40,106 nucleotides of DNA from Hellea sp. (GTDB lineage Bacteria > Pseudomonadota > Alphaproteobacteria > Caulobacterales > Maricaulaceae), in assembly GCA_023300105.1 (NCBI GenBank), contig JALZWM010000053.1, forward strand, positions 1-40,106. Direction: 5' to 3'. Position 1 is the first letter of the stretch. The number at the start of each line of letters is the position of its first letter. Below are positions 16,386 to 24,566 of this stretch, piece after piece. The translations under genes and the position numbers were made by a program. The notes beneath the pieces are model-generated. The model searched no databases and was not told where the DNA came from. It saw only the letters and a list, made by a program, of their open reading frames with translations.

Positions 16386-18386
16386 ATGGCCCGAGAAAAG
16401 ACACGACAGAATGAACTTTTGAGCATTCAAAAAGTGATGCAATCTGGAAATTTCGTATCAGCATTGAAACAGATTGATAACATGCTTGTTGCAGACCCAA
16501 AGTTTGCAGATGCTCTCTATATGAAAGTCGCATGTTTTAGATATTTAAAGCAGCCTGAACATGCGTTTGAAACACTTAAAACACTAAAATCTATTTTACC
16601 TGAATTTGGACGCGCTTACCAAGAGCAAGGGCATCTTTACCGTTTTACCGGGGAGAAAGAAAAGGCCCTCAGTGCGTTTAAAACAGCGTGTCAATATAAC
16701 CCAGCGCTTACTAGCAGCTGGGCTGCGCAGGCGGAGTTATTCAAAGAATTGAATTACGAAGACCAAGAAATCAACAACGCCAAAGCCCAAGTGGAACGTA
16801 TAAAGCGACTACCTAGGGAAGTTGTTATAGCAACGCATTATCTTGCGGAAAAACGTCTTGTGAAAGCAGAAAACCTGTGCCGGCGTTTTTTGCAATCAAA
16901 CCCTAAAAATACAGATGCGATGAGGCTTTTAGCTGAAATTGCTGAAAACTTTGGGGCAATGGAAGAAGCTGAATTTTTATTGGAAAGTGCCGTAGAATTT
17001 GAACCTGACCTCGTTCAACTTAGACTCGATTACATGCAGATTTTACGACGTCGTCAAAAACTTCAAGGGGCTTTTGCGCAAGCAAAACACTTGTTTGATA
17101 AAGACCCTGAAAACACGACTTTTCAAGCTCAAATGGCTATTTGTTACATGCAACTCGGTGATTACGATACTTCAATAAAACTCTTTGAAGACGTAAAGCA
17201 AAGTGAACCAAATAACTTTTCAAACCTGACCTCACTTGGGCATGCGTTTAAAACCAGTGGGCAAAATAAAGCTGGGATTAAAGCTTATCAAGATGCGTAC
17301 ACATCTTGGCCTTCACATGGGGAGGCGTATTTTTCATTGGCCAACTTAAAAACCTATAAGTTTACGGACAAAGAAGTAGCAGATATGGCTACGCAAATTG
17401 CGTCTGCCGATTTAACTTATCGTGAACGCATCCATTTTTTATTCGCGCTTGGTAAAGCCTATGAAGACCGCAAAGAGTTTGAAACATCCTTTGAGCTCTA
17501 CACGCAAGGCAATGATTTAGGGCGTCAACAAATGCGTTATGATGCAGATAAGATGAGTATTGGACTTGCCGCGCAAATGGAAATTTGTACAGCTGAATTA
17601 TTTGCAAAACAAAGTGCTAAGGGATGTAGCGCGAATGATCCAATATTTATTGTTGGATTGCCTCGCGCGGGGTCGACACTGCTGGAACAAATCATTGCTT
17701 CTCATAGCCAAGTAGACGGAACTCAAGAATTAGGTAACATCTTATCTCTTGCGCATAAAATGAGAGGGCGAGGGCATAGCATTGAGGCTTCAAACTACCC
17801 TAAGATTTTGCATGATGTTTCTGAAGAGCAGCTTAAGAATTTTGGTGAGCAATTCATAAAAGAAACTAAAATTCATCGTCAAGATGCGCCGTTCTTTATT
17901 GATAAAATGCCTAATAACTTCCGTCATATTGGCTTGATACATTTGATTTTACCCAATGCTAAAATTATTGATGCCCGACGTCATCCTATGGCGTGTTGTT
18001 TTTCTGGTTTTAAACAACATTTTGCCGAAGGCCAGGAGTTTACTTACGGGTTAGAGCAAATCGGAAAATACTATCGTGACTATGTTGCCGTGATGGAACA
18101 TTGGGACAAGGTATTACCGAATAAAATTCTCCGTGTTCAATATGAAGATGTCGTTGAGGATACAGAGACGCAAGTACGCCGTATTCTGGAATATCTAGAT
18201 CTGCCGTTTGAGCAGGCTTGTGTTGATTTCCACAAAAACAAGCGTTCTGTACGTACAGCTAGTTCAGAGCAGGTGCGTCAACCCATATTTAAATCTGGTC
18301 TCGAGCAATGGCGTAATTTCGAACCTTGGCTTAATCCATTAAAAGAGGCGCTTGGGCCTGAAATTATGGCGCGTTATCCGATATAG
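16386..18386 (+). CDS. Tetratricopeptide-repeat sulfotransferase
   Basis: A 666-aa two-part protein. The N-terminal ~400 residues are TPR-like helical hairpins (ALKQIDNMLVADPKFADALY, AFKTACQYNPALTSSW, AEFLLESAVEFEPDLVQLRL, SIKLFEDVKQSEPNNFSNLT). The C-terminal part is a PAPS-dependent sulfotransferase: PIFIVGLPRAGSTLLEQIIASH (about residues 420-440) is the 5'-phosphosulfate loop, and DARRHPMACCFSGFKQHF plus ILRVQYEDVVEDTE are the 3'-phosphate and core segments. The acceptor is unknown: a protein tyrosine, a polysaccharide or a small molecule. The reading frame extends to a TTG at 16338, but that lies in the terminator T-run, so the ATG at 16386 is preferred; its ribosome site is poor. No signal peptide is seen, so it is probably cytoplasmic. 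Confidence 0.85.
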   Translation: MAREKTRQNELLSIQKVMQSGNFVSALKQIDNMLVADPKFADALYMKVACFRYLKQPEHAFETLKTLKSILPEFGRAYQEQGHLYRFTGEKEKALSAFKTACQYNPALTSSWAAQAELFKELNYEDQEINNAKAQVERIKRLPREVVIATHYLAEKRLVKAENLCRRFLQSNPKNTDAMRLLAEIAENFGAMEEAEFLLESAVEFEPDLVQLRLDYMQILRRRQKLQGAFAQAKHLFDKDPENTTFQAQMAICYMQLGDYDTSIKLFEDVKQSEPNNFSNLTSLGHAFKTSGQNKAGIKAYQDAYTSWPSHGEAYFSLANLKTYKFTDKEVADMATQIASADLTYRERIHFLFALGKAYEDRKEFETSFELYTQGNDLGRQQMRYDADKMSIGLAAQMEICTAELFAKQSAKGCSANDPIFIVGLPRAGSTLLEQIIASHSQVDGTQELGNILSLAHKMRGRGHSIEASNYPKILHDVSEEQLKNFGEQFIKETKIHRQDAPFFIDKMPNNFRHIGLIHLILPNAKIIDARRHPMACCFSGFKQHFAEGQEFTYGLEQIGKYYRDYVAVMEHWDKVLPNKILRVQYEDVVEDTETQVRRILEYLDLPFEQACVDFHKNKRSVRTASSEQVRQPIFKSGLEQWRNFEPWLNPLKEALGPEIMARYPI

Positions 18387-18433
18387 GCCATGTAACTAAA
18401 AACGTGAACTGATGATAATAAAAGGGGAGTTTT

Positions 18434-19435
18434 ATGTCTGAAACTAATATGAGCATTGAGGCTATTCATAGCCTTGCTAAAGAGACGCTAATATCCCACG
18501 GTTGCGACGCAGAAAATGCGGGCGCTGTGGCTGATACGATCACCAGAGCTGAAGCCGATGGATGTCACTCACATGGATTGATGCGTTTGCCTGGTTATGT
18601 AGCGACCCTTAAGTCGGGTAAAGTAAACGGCACCGCGCGGCCAACAGTCAAGAAACTAGCACCAGCTGTTGTTCAGGTTAACGGACATAATTGTTTTGCG
18701 CCTTATGCATTAGCGCAAGGGCGAGCACATTTGATTGAAGCTGCCAAAACTTGCGGTATCGCAGCGATGCCTTTAATAGGTATTCATCACTTTTCTGCGC
18801 TTTGGGCCGAAGTAGAACCAATCGCAGATGCTGGTCTTTTAGGGTTTGCATGTACGTCCTATAAGCCAGCGGTTATTCCTGCTGGCGGCACGAAAGCACT
18901 TTACGGGACGAACCCAATTTGTTTTGGCTGGCCACGTAAAAACGGCCCATCTATGGTCTTTGACCAAGCGTCATCTGTTATGGCCCGAGGAGAAGTCATG
19001 TTGGCTGCCAGAGAAGGTCATACCCTGCCAGAGGGGGTAGGTGTAGATGCTGAGGGCAATGCATCGACTGACCCAAATGAGGTTCTTAAAGGTGCTTTGC
19101 TTGCTTTCGGCGGTTATAAAGGTAGCTCTATTGCGATGATGGTCGAATTGCTTGCGGGCGGTCTCATTGGTGAGAGTTTTAGCTTTGAAGCGGCTGAGCG
19201 CGATAATGGAGATGGCGGACCGCCCCAAGGTGGAGAATTTATGATGGCTATCGACCCTAATTTATTGGGAGATGCTGATGGTTGGGCTGAGCATGCCGAG
19301 CGCTTCTTTAATAAAATGTTAGAGCAAGACGGAACCCGTCTTCCTGGGCAACGTCGTCATCATAACCGCTCAGAAACTAAAACGAAAGGTGTCGCGGTTT
19401 CAGACATCATTCTTGATAAAATTCGTGCTCTATAA
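18434..19435 (+). CDS. Ldh2/DpkA-family NAD(P)H oxidoreductase, probable cyclic-imine (pyrroline/piperideine-2-carboxylate) reductase
   Basis: A 333-aa member of the malate/L-lactate/ureidoglycolate dehydrogenase family, which has a non-Rossmann NADPH fold. Visible blocks are ADGCHSHGLMRLPGYVATLKSG (catalytic His in the SHG motif, residues 45-48), IGIHHFSALWAEVEP, GTKALYGTNPICFGWP, LPEGVGVDAEGNASTDP and LLAFGGYKGSSIAMMVELLAG. From memory, the RxPGYVxTLxSG, HHFxALWxxVEP and LPEGxGVDAxG blocks resemble Pseudomonas DpkA, which reduces delta-1-piperideine- or pyrroline-2-carboxylate and makes N-methyl amino acids, more than malate dehydrogenases. Proline/hydroxyproline or N-methyl amino acid metabolism is therefore the leading inference. 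AAGGGGAG precedes the ATG. It is the first gene of a five-gene operon. Confidence 0.8.
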   Translation: MSETNMSIEAIHSLAKETLISHGCDAENAGAVADTITRAEADGCHSHGLMRLPGYVATLKSGKVNGTARPTVKKLAPAVVQVNGHNCFAPYALAQGRAHLIEAAKTCGIAAMPLIGIHHFSALWAEVEPIADAGLLGFACTSYKPAVIPAGGTKALYGTNPICFGWPRKNGPSMVFDQASSVMARGEVMLAAREGHTLPEGVGVDAEGNASTDPNEVLKGALLAFGGYKGSSIAMMVELLAGGLIGESFSFEAAERDNGDGGPPQGGEFMMAIDPNLLGDADGWAEHAERFFNKMLEQDGTRLPGQRRHHNRSETKTKGVAVSDIILDKIRAL

Positions 19436-19508
19436 ATTTTACTGATAATGTCGGTCTCGGATTGAACTTAGCTTCACCGTGAGATAGGCGGCTAAAAAGG
19501 ATAAAATA

Positions 19509-20945
19509 ATGACAACAGAAATTTACGGTAATCTTATAAATGGTGAATGGGACACAAGCGGTCCTAAACTCGCTAATGTAAATCCGTCCGATACCTCTGA
19601 CATTGTTGGACATTTGGCGAACGCCACAAAAAATCAAGTGGATGACGCTATTGCTGCTGCGAGAGCTGCGCAGCCTGCATGGGAAGCCGTAAAGCTGGAA
19701 GAAAAAAAGAACATGCTTCACGCCATTGGGCAGGAGCTTATTGATCGCTGTGATGAAATCGGAACTTTGCTATCGCGCGAAGAAGGCAAGCCCTTTAGTG
19801 AAGGCCGCGGGGAGACATTCCGCGCAGGTGAGTTTTACCAATATTATGCCGCTGAATGCTTACGCCAAATTGGCGAAAGCGCAGCCTCAGTGCGTCCAGG
19901 TATTAATATTGATATATCGCGCGAAGCGATTGGTGTTGTTGGCCTTATTACGCCGTGGAATTTCCCAATCGCGATTGCGGCTTGGAAGATGGGACCCGCC
20001 CTTGCTTATGGTAATACGATTGTCTTGAAGCCATCTGAAGTTACACCCGCAACAGCGCATCTACTGGCTGAAGTTTTGAATAAGCATCTGCCCAAAGGCG
20101 TCTTTAATATGGTCCAAGGCGGCGGCGAAGTCGGTGCAGCTTTATCTGCTGGTAAAATTGACGGTGTGTCTTTCACAGGGTCTGTTGCTACGGGCCGTAA
20201 GATTGCCCAAGCCGCTATACAAAATATGACACGCATACAATGTGAAATGGGCAGTAAGAACCCTATCCTTATCATGGATAATGCAGATATGGATATTGCC
20301 GTTGCGCAATCTATTCACGGTGCTTTTGGAGCGTCAGGACAAAAATGTACGGCGTCATCGCGTTTGATTGTTCATGAAAATATACATGATGAATTTGTTG
20401 AAAAGCTCACTAAAGCTGCTGAAGCTAAAAAAGTGGGGCATGCGCTCGCTGAGGGGACTGAGCTTGGGCCAATCGTTTCTGAAAATCAGATGAATAAAAT
20501 TCTGGGTTATATGGAACTCGCCAAAGAAGAAGGCGGAGAGCTTATAACGGGTGGGGCGCGTCTTGAGCGTGAGACTGAGGGCTATTACCTACCACCGACA
20601 ATCTATACAAATACAAAAAATGATATGCGGGTGAACCGCGAAGAAATTTTTGGCCCGATGACCTGCATACAAAAGGTTAGTTCTTACGAAGAAGGTCTGA
20701 CAATTACCAATGATACGGATTTTGGTTTAGCCGCATCTATCATTACAAGTAACCTGAAACAAGCAGAGAACTTTAAACGTAAAGCGAGATACGGAAGTGT
20801 TCTGGTTAATCTCGCCACGGCAGGCCTTGATTATCATGTGCCATTTGGCGGACGTAATGCCTCGTCCTATGGTCCGCGTGAGCAGGGTATGCATGCCAAA
20901 GACTTTTATACAATCATGAAAACTGCTTACACAAACCCAGGTTAA
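19509..20945 (+). CDS. Aldehyde dehydrogenase, alpha-ketoglutaric semialdehyde dehydrogenase-like
   Basis: A 478-aa NAD(P)-dependent aldehyde dehydrogenase with all the catalytic features: the oxyanion Asn in TPWNFP (Asn151), a KPSE cofactor-binding segment, FTGSVATG, general base Glu246 in CEMGSKNP, nucleophile Cys280 in GQKCTASSRL, and EEIFGPM. The start NPSDTSDIVG, SVRPGINIDISRE and the end LATAGLDYHVPFGGRNASSYGPREQG closely resemble bacterial alpha-ketoglutaric semialdehyde dehydrogenases of hydroxyproline and sugar-acid pathways, which yield 2-oxoglutarate. Substrate assignment is by resemblance only. AAGGA lies before the ATG. The next gene starts 3 bp after the stop. With the preceding DpkA-like reductase it points to cyclic amino acid catabolism. 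Confidence 0.85.
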   Translation: MTTEIYGNLINGEWDTSGPKLANVNPSDTSDIVGHLANATKNQVDDAIAAARAAQPAWEAVKLEEKKNMLHAIGQELIDRCDEIGTLLSREEGKPFSEGRGETFRAGEFYQYYAAECLRQIGESAASVRPGINIDISREAIGVVGLITPWNFPIAIAAWKMGPALAYGNTIVLKPSEVTPATAHLLAEVLNKHLPKGVFNMVQGGGEVGAALSAGKIDGVSFTGSVATGRKIAQAAIQNMTRIQCEMGSKNPILIMDNADMDIAVAQSIHGAFGASGQKCTASSRLIVHENIHDEFVEKLTKAAEAKKVGHALAEGTELGPIVSENQMNKILGYMELAKEEGGELITGGARLERETEGYYLPPTIYTNTKNDMRVNREEIFGPMTCIQKVSSYEEGLTITNDTDFGLAASIITSNLKQAENFKRKARYGSVLVNLATAGLDYHVPFGGRNASSYGPREQGMHAKDFYTIMKTAYTNPG

Positions 20946-20948
20946 ACC

Positions 20949-21926
20949 ATGTTGATCATTGACGCCCTACAATATGTAAATTGGACGCGAGAGCTTTTCG
21001 AGGAGGCAAAAGCGGGCGGCGTCAGTGCTATTCATGTGACCATTGCCTATTGGGAGAACCGCCGAGATACGCTTGAAAATATTGGTGATTGGCGTCAGCG
21101 GTTTCGCGAGCACTCAGACCTTATAATGCCAGTCCGCAAAGGGGCCGACATCCTCACCGCGCAAGCGCAGGGTAAGATCGGCATTATCTTTGGTTTCCAA
21201 AATTGCTCGCCCATAGAAGACGATTTACGCATGGTTGAAACGCTTTATGATCAGGGCGCGCGGATCATGCAGCTGACTTATAATAATCAAAGCCTTCTGG
21301 CGACGGGATGTTATGAGGAAGGTGATAGCGGCGTCACACGATTTGGCCGGGAGGTTATAAAAGAAATGAACCGCGTTGGTATGGTGATTGATATGTCCCA
21401 CAGTGCGGAGCACTCTACGCTTCAAACTATCGAACTATCCGAACGCCCCATCGCCATTACCCATGCAAACCCAATGCGCTGGCACGAAGCTTTGCGTAAT
21501 AAATCCGACACCGTTTTAAAGGCTCTCAGTGAGAGCGGCGGCATGCTAGGGTTTTCTATGTACCCTTTCCATTTGAATAATGGTCCTGATTGTACATTGG
21601 ATGATTTCTGCGGCATGATTATTGACACCGCAGACTTAATGGGAATTGATTGCATTGGTATCGGGTCTGATCTTTGCCAGAACTGGGGCTATGAAACTTT
21701 GGAATGGATGCGCTCAGGTAAGTGGACATTTAAGCCAGATTACGGTGAGGGCAGCGCAGCGAATGCAGATTGGCCGCGTCAACCAGAGTGGTTTGCGTCT
21801 TCAAAAGATTTTGGAAATATTGCCACTGGCCTCAAAGATAAAGGCATGTCCCAAGGCGACGTAGAAAAAATTATGGGCGTTAATTGGCTTAATTTCTTCA
21901 CAGCTAGCTTTGAGCCTAAGGGCTAA
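20949..21926 (+). CDS. M19 (membrane/renal dipeptidase) family protein with a reduced metal site
   Basis: A 325-aa TIM-barrel amidohydrolase-fold protein with no signal peptide, so cytoplasmic despite the family name. Family blocks are visible: MQLTYNNQSLLATGCYE, VIDMSHSAEHST and IAITHANPMRW (the two barrel His ligands of M19), and CIGIGSDL with the conserved Asp. The usual N-terminal HxD metal ligands (DGHNDLP) are replaced by IDALQYVNW, and the bridging Glu position reads GFQNCS. It therefore looks like the non-canonical branch found next to dimethylglycine demethylase genes in Pseudomonas aeruginosa (PA5396-type), which I recall as sharing this odd N-terminus. Function there is unknown. 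It is coupled to its neighbours by 3-bp and 1-bp gaps. Confidence 0.8.
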   Translation: MLIIDALQYVNWTRELFEEAKAGGVSAIHVTIAYWENRRDTLENIGDWRQRFREHSDLIMPVRKGADILTAQAQGKIGIIFGFQNCSPIEDDLRMVETLYDQGARIMQLTYNNQSLLATGCYEEGDSGVTRFGREVIKEMNRVGMVIDMSHSAEHSTLQTIELSERPIAITHANPMRWHEALRNKSDTVLKALSESGGMLGFSMYPFHLNNGPDCTLDDFCGMIIDTADLMGIDCIGIGSDLCQNWGYETLEWMRSGKWTFKPDYGEGSAANADWPRQPEWFASSKDFGNIATGLKDKGMSQGDVEKIMGVNWLNFFTASFEPKG

Positions 21927-21927
21927 G

Positions 21928-23637
21928 ATGAGTGCGCGGCCCCTCAAAGCGTTAGAAAACCTTACCGACTTTATGCGGCCGCCCACCACCGTTATGGATG
22001 TTTCACGGCTTGGCTGTTTATATCCTTATCCCTTAAGTTTTATGCGGTCTTTGCTAAGGCGTGTAATAACACAAAATTGGAAAATTACGCCCGCGCGAGT
22101 TTCGCTTAATGATGAAGGCTATGGCCATGTGGTTTATGAAATTACCACGCCGAGATCCACTTTTAGTTATGTTATTTTTGCCAAAGAGTTAGATGCCGCC
22201 AACCGCAGTGACCGTGTCATTGCCGAGGATTGGGATATGACTGTTACTTTGTGTGAAGGTCTGGTTGATGATAAGCGCTTAATGGAGCTTCAAGCAAATG
22301 TGCCTTTACAAGAAAAAGGACGTGTCGATACAGGCTGTTTTGTGCTCTCACGTGCAAATAAAAGTGTTCGTAATTTTGAGGCGGTTGTGAGCAGTCTTGC
22401 GGCAGGTAATCAGCCTGATTTAGATTCTATGGCCAAGGTTGGTTATCTTTACCGTACTACGGCCGTATATGGGTCTGGTAAATTTGGTATGGCGGATTGG
22501 GATAAGGTCAAGACGCGTTGGCCTGATTTTGGATCGCCATTTGATGCTGAGATGTTTTCATGCTGGATGATACGCCATTTCAGTCTGTTCCAAGCTGATT
22601 ATGTTGCTGCGCTCCGCGCGCCACGTACCGCTGTTCAAATGGACGAAGGTATTAAGCGCTACGTTGGTATTGGCAATGCGACCGGGCTAGGAATGGCACC
22701 CTACCTCATCAATCACCCGCTGTTGATAAACAACTGGATTGAGGTGCGAGAGACGGCGTTGGCTCGTGTACTAAGCCGCGGCGTTCCTGACGACACATCG
22801 CGTGGTCATTTTGTTTGTTTAACGCTCAAAGCGATGCAGCATTTAGAGGAAATTACGACGGATAATGAAGACCAAAATAGACTTAATGATAATGCCCGCA
22901 TGGATGTAGGGCGCGCCTTAACGTGGTTTCAAGATTGCGAGGTGTCCAGTTGGACTGAAGTTACTGACTATGCATCATCGCAGTTAGGTGTTGAGGCGCA
23001 GGAGCTTCTCAACGTTTTATTGTTAGAACTTTATCCTGAAATGATAGCAGATTTGGAAGACCAGCTTACTGTGGATGAAGTTTATTCATTACAGACAAAT
23101 ATGCGCGTGGATGATTTAAAGACTTTAATCGAAACGCATTATGATTGGGCGCTTGATATCGACTATTCAGACCCCAAAACACAAGGTGTTTTTTGGTACC
23201 GTTCTGAAGAAAAAATGGAACCACGATTGGGTAAACGGTTTGAAGAACCAGGCGCTAGTAATGAAATGCTATTGGGAATTGGATGGTATGTACGCGAGGG
23301 TTATAATAATCTTTGCAAATTCATTGAAGAACATGGGGGCAGTTCAACAACGGCACGTTTCGTTTATGAATATCCTGCAAACCGTTACATTACGCGCCGT
23401 ATGCAAACGATGGTGAAAACGCGCTACGGTGAAATCCGTATTAATGCGATCGATTTAGATGTTCTCCCAATACAATTGCTGCGCTGTAAATTGTCGTTCT
23501 TCGGCGTCGGTAAATTTGACCCTCGCTCCCGGATGTGGGTGCGGAATACGATGTTTCAGGGTGCGCCTCTAGTGTCGGATATTGGCAGTGATATCGGCGA
23601 TACGTGGTGTTTTCCTATCCGGCCAGTTGCCTTTTAA
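21928..23637 (+). CDS. Uncharacterised 569-aa protein in the reductase/aldehyde dehydrogenase operon
   Basis: I do not recognise this protein. It is soluble-looking, with no signal peptide or membrane segment. Notable stretches are RLGCLYPYPLSFMRSLLRRV near the start, an aromatic-rich middle (FSCWMIRHFSLFQADYVAALRAPRTAVQMDEG), the NATGLGMAPYLINHP block, and a well-structured C-terminal part (ILQRARFVYEYPANRYITRR-like segment around residue 480, then DVLPIQLLRC). A possible in-frame TTG start at 21910 overlaps the dipeptidase; the ATG at 21928 begins 1 bp after that gene's stop. Its own stop overlaps the next start (TAATG). Such tight spacing suggests it works together with its neighbours, perhaps as an enzyme or a scaffold, but no fold is assigned. 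Confidence 0.75.
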   Translation: MSARPLKALENLTDFMRPPTTVMDVSRLGCLYPYPLSFMRSLLRRVITQNWKITPARVSLNDEGYGHVVYEITTPRSTFSYVIFAKELDAANRSDRVIAEDWDMTVTLCEGLVDDKRLMELQANVPLQEKGRVDTGCFVLSRANKSVRNFEAVVSSLAAGNQPDLDSMAKVGYLYRTTAVYGSGKFGMADWDKVKTRWPDFGSPFDAEMFSCWMIRHFSLFQADYVAALRAPRTAVQMDEGIKRYVGIGNATGLGMAPYLINHPLLINNWIEVRETALARVLSRGVPDDTSRGHFVCLTLKAMQHLEEITTDNEDQNRLNDNARMDVGRALTWFQDCEVSSWTEVTDYASSQLGVEAQELLNVLLLELYPEMIADLEDQLTVDEVYSLQTNMRVDDLKTLIETHYDWALDIDYSDPKTQGVFWYRSEEKMEPRLGKRFEEPGASNEMLLGIGWYVREGYNNLCKFIEEHGGSSTTARFVYEYPANRYITRRMQTMVKTRYGEIRINAIDLDVLPIQLLRCKLSFFGVGKFDPRSRMWVRNTMFQGAPLVSDIGSDIGDTWCFPIRPVAF

Positions 23638-24392
23638 TGTCGGACACTGAGACCTTAAACTTATCCTTGAATGAGCTGCGCGCGCTTTTACGGCGTACAT
23701 ATGAAGCTCTCTATCATCATGGATATGATTTTCTCGTTATGGCGCGCTCATGTTTATGGCTTGAAGTTCACGGTCTTGACGGGATTGGACTTATTTTGAG
23801 GAGTCTACCAGACTTAGAAACCCCGTGCCGCGAAATTATGCTGACAGAACCTTCGTTGGGCCAATTTATATTGGAAGGGCACGGACGATGCTTAATTCCT
23901 TTTGTGAATGTATCTGCTGACCTCGCTATTGCTGCGGCGCAGGACACCGGTTTCGGGCAAATAGATATTTTAAATGTGTTTGGTCGGCTGAATATTTTTG
24001 CGGCCTTGAAAAAGTCAGCCCGGCTGAATCTACACGCGGCGTCCATCTGGTACGATGCAGGAGAGCAGCGCACTCATGTTTTATGGCTTCAACCGTCCAA
24101 AGCCTTGCCTGATTATTATATATTAAACGAAATACATGAGGGGCCTTGGGGGGAATCAGGATTAAGGTTCGTTTGTTCTGAAGTCGAAAAGACGGTTACT
24201 AATAATGTCCGTGCCGTATTAGCTGATAATATTGTCCCCTTTAAGACTGCCAAAGACTTTACTGACGTCTATGAACACGCCTTAGAAAACGGGATTGCGG
24301 TTAACCGTAAAGCCTATGCAAAACTTAATAAAATTGCAGACCGCTTGCTAGTACCGTCTACGGATGCGTCGCGGCAAGGGGCTGGCGAGTAA
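23637..24392 (+). CDS. Uncharacterised 251-aa protein, possibly DUF3726-like
   Basis: The start overlaps the stop of the 569-aa gene as TAATG, which implies translational coupling; an in-frame start at 23604 would lengthen the overlap and is less likely. The N-terminus LSLNELRALLRRTYEALYHH followed by a Trp-Leu-Glu-x-His-Gly-Leu-Asp-Gly segment recalls my memory of DUF3726 proteins (SLNE... HGLDG), a family of unknown function. The middle, from GRCLIPFVNVSADLAIAAAQ to GRLNIFAALKKSA, is mixed hydrophobic without membrane spans. No catalytic motif is evident. It is the last gene of the operon, followed by a 174-bp spacer. The family link should be treated as a hypothesis. Confidence 0.7.
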   Translation: MSDTETLNLSLNELRALLRRTYEALYHHGYDFLVMARSCLWLEVHGLDGIGLILRSLPDLETPCREIMLTEPSLGQFILEGHGRCLIPFVNVSADLAIAAAQDTGFGQIDILNVFGRLNIFAALKKSARLNLHAASIWYDAGEQRTHVLWLQPSKALPDYYILNEIHEGPWGESGLRFVCSEVEKTVTNNVRAVLADNIVPFKTAKDFTDVYEHALENGIAVNRKAYAKLNKIADRLLVPSTDASRQGAGE

Positions 24393-24438
24393 CGTGTATG
24401 CAGCTTAATTCGATATATACTGAGCCCAGATTGATTGA

Positions 24439-24457
24439 ACAACTTTGATGAAGTTGT
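24439..24457. promoter_or_regulatory. Perfect dyad upstream of the demethylation operon (operator candidate)
   Basis: ACAACTT (24439-24445) and AAGTTGT (24451-24457) are perfect inverted copies around TGATG. The right arm borders a possible weak promoter (TTGATG 24445-24450, 18-base spacer, TATATA 24469-24474), so a bound regulator could cover the -35 box. No T-run follows, which argues against a terminator. Confidence 0.35.
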
Positions 24458-24506
24458 ATGTGTCCTGCTATATAACATTAATAGAACTTATACCATGGAA
24501 GTTGGT

Positions 24507-24535
24507 TTGACGGGTTTCTTATGCATGGATAATGG
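24507..24535 (+). promoter_or_regulatory. Candidate sigma-70 promoter for the demethylation operon
   Basis: TTGACG (24507-24512), a 17-base spacer and TAATGG (24530-24535) would place transcription start about 25 bases before the ATG at 24567. The boxes fit alphaproteobacterial housekeeping promoters moderately well. No measurement supports it. Confidence 0.35.
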
Positions 24536-24566
24536 CTACAATTAGTTATAAAATAGGACTGTGGGC

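Noticed and set aside
18434-19435. Calling the Ldh2-family gene a malate or lactate dehydrogenase
   Set aside because: Sequence blocks and the operon resemble DpkA-type imine reductases more; the general name would mislead.
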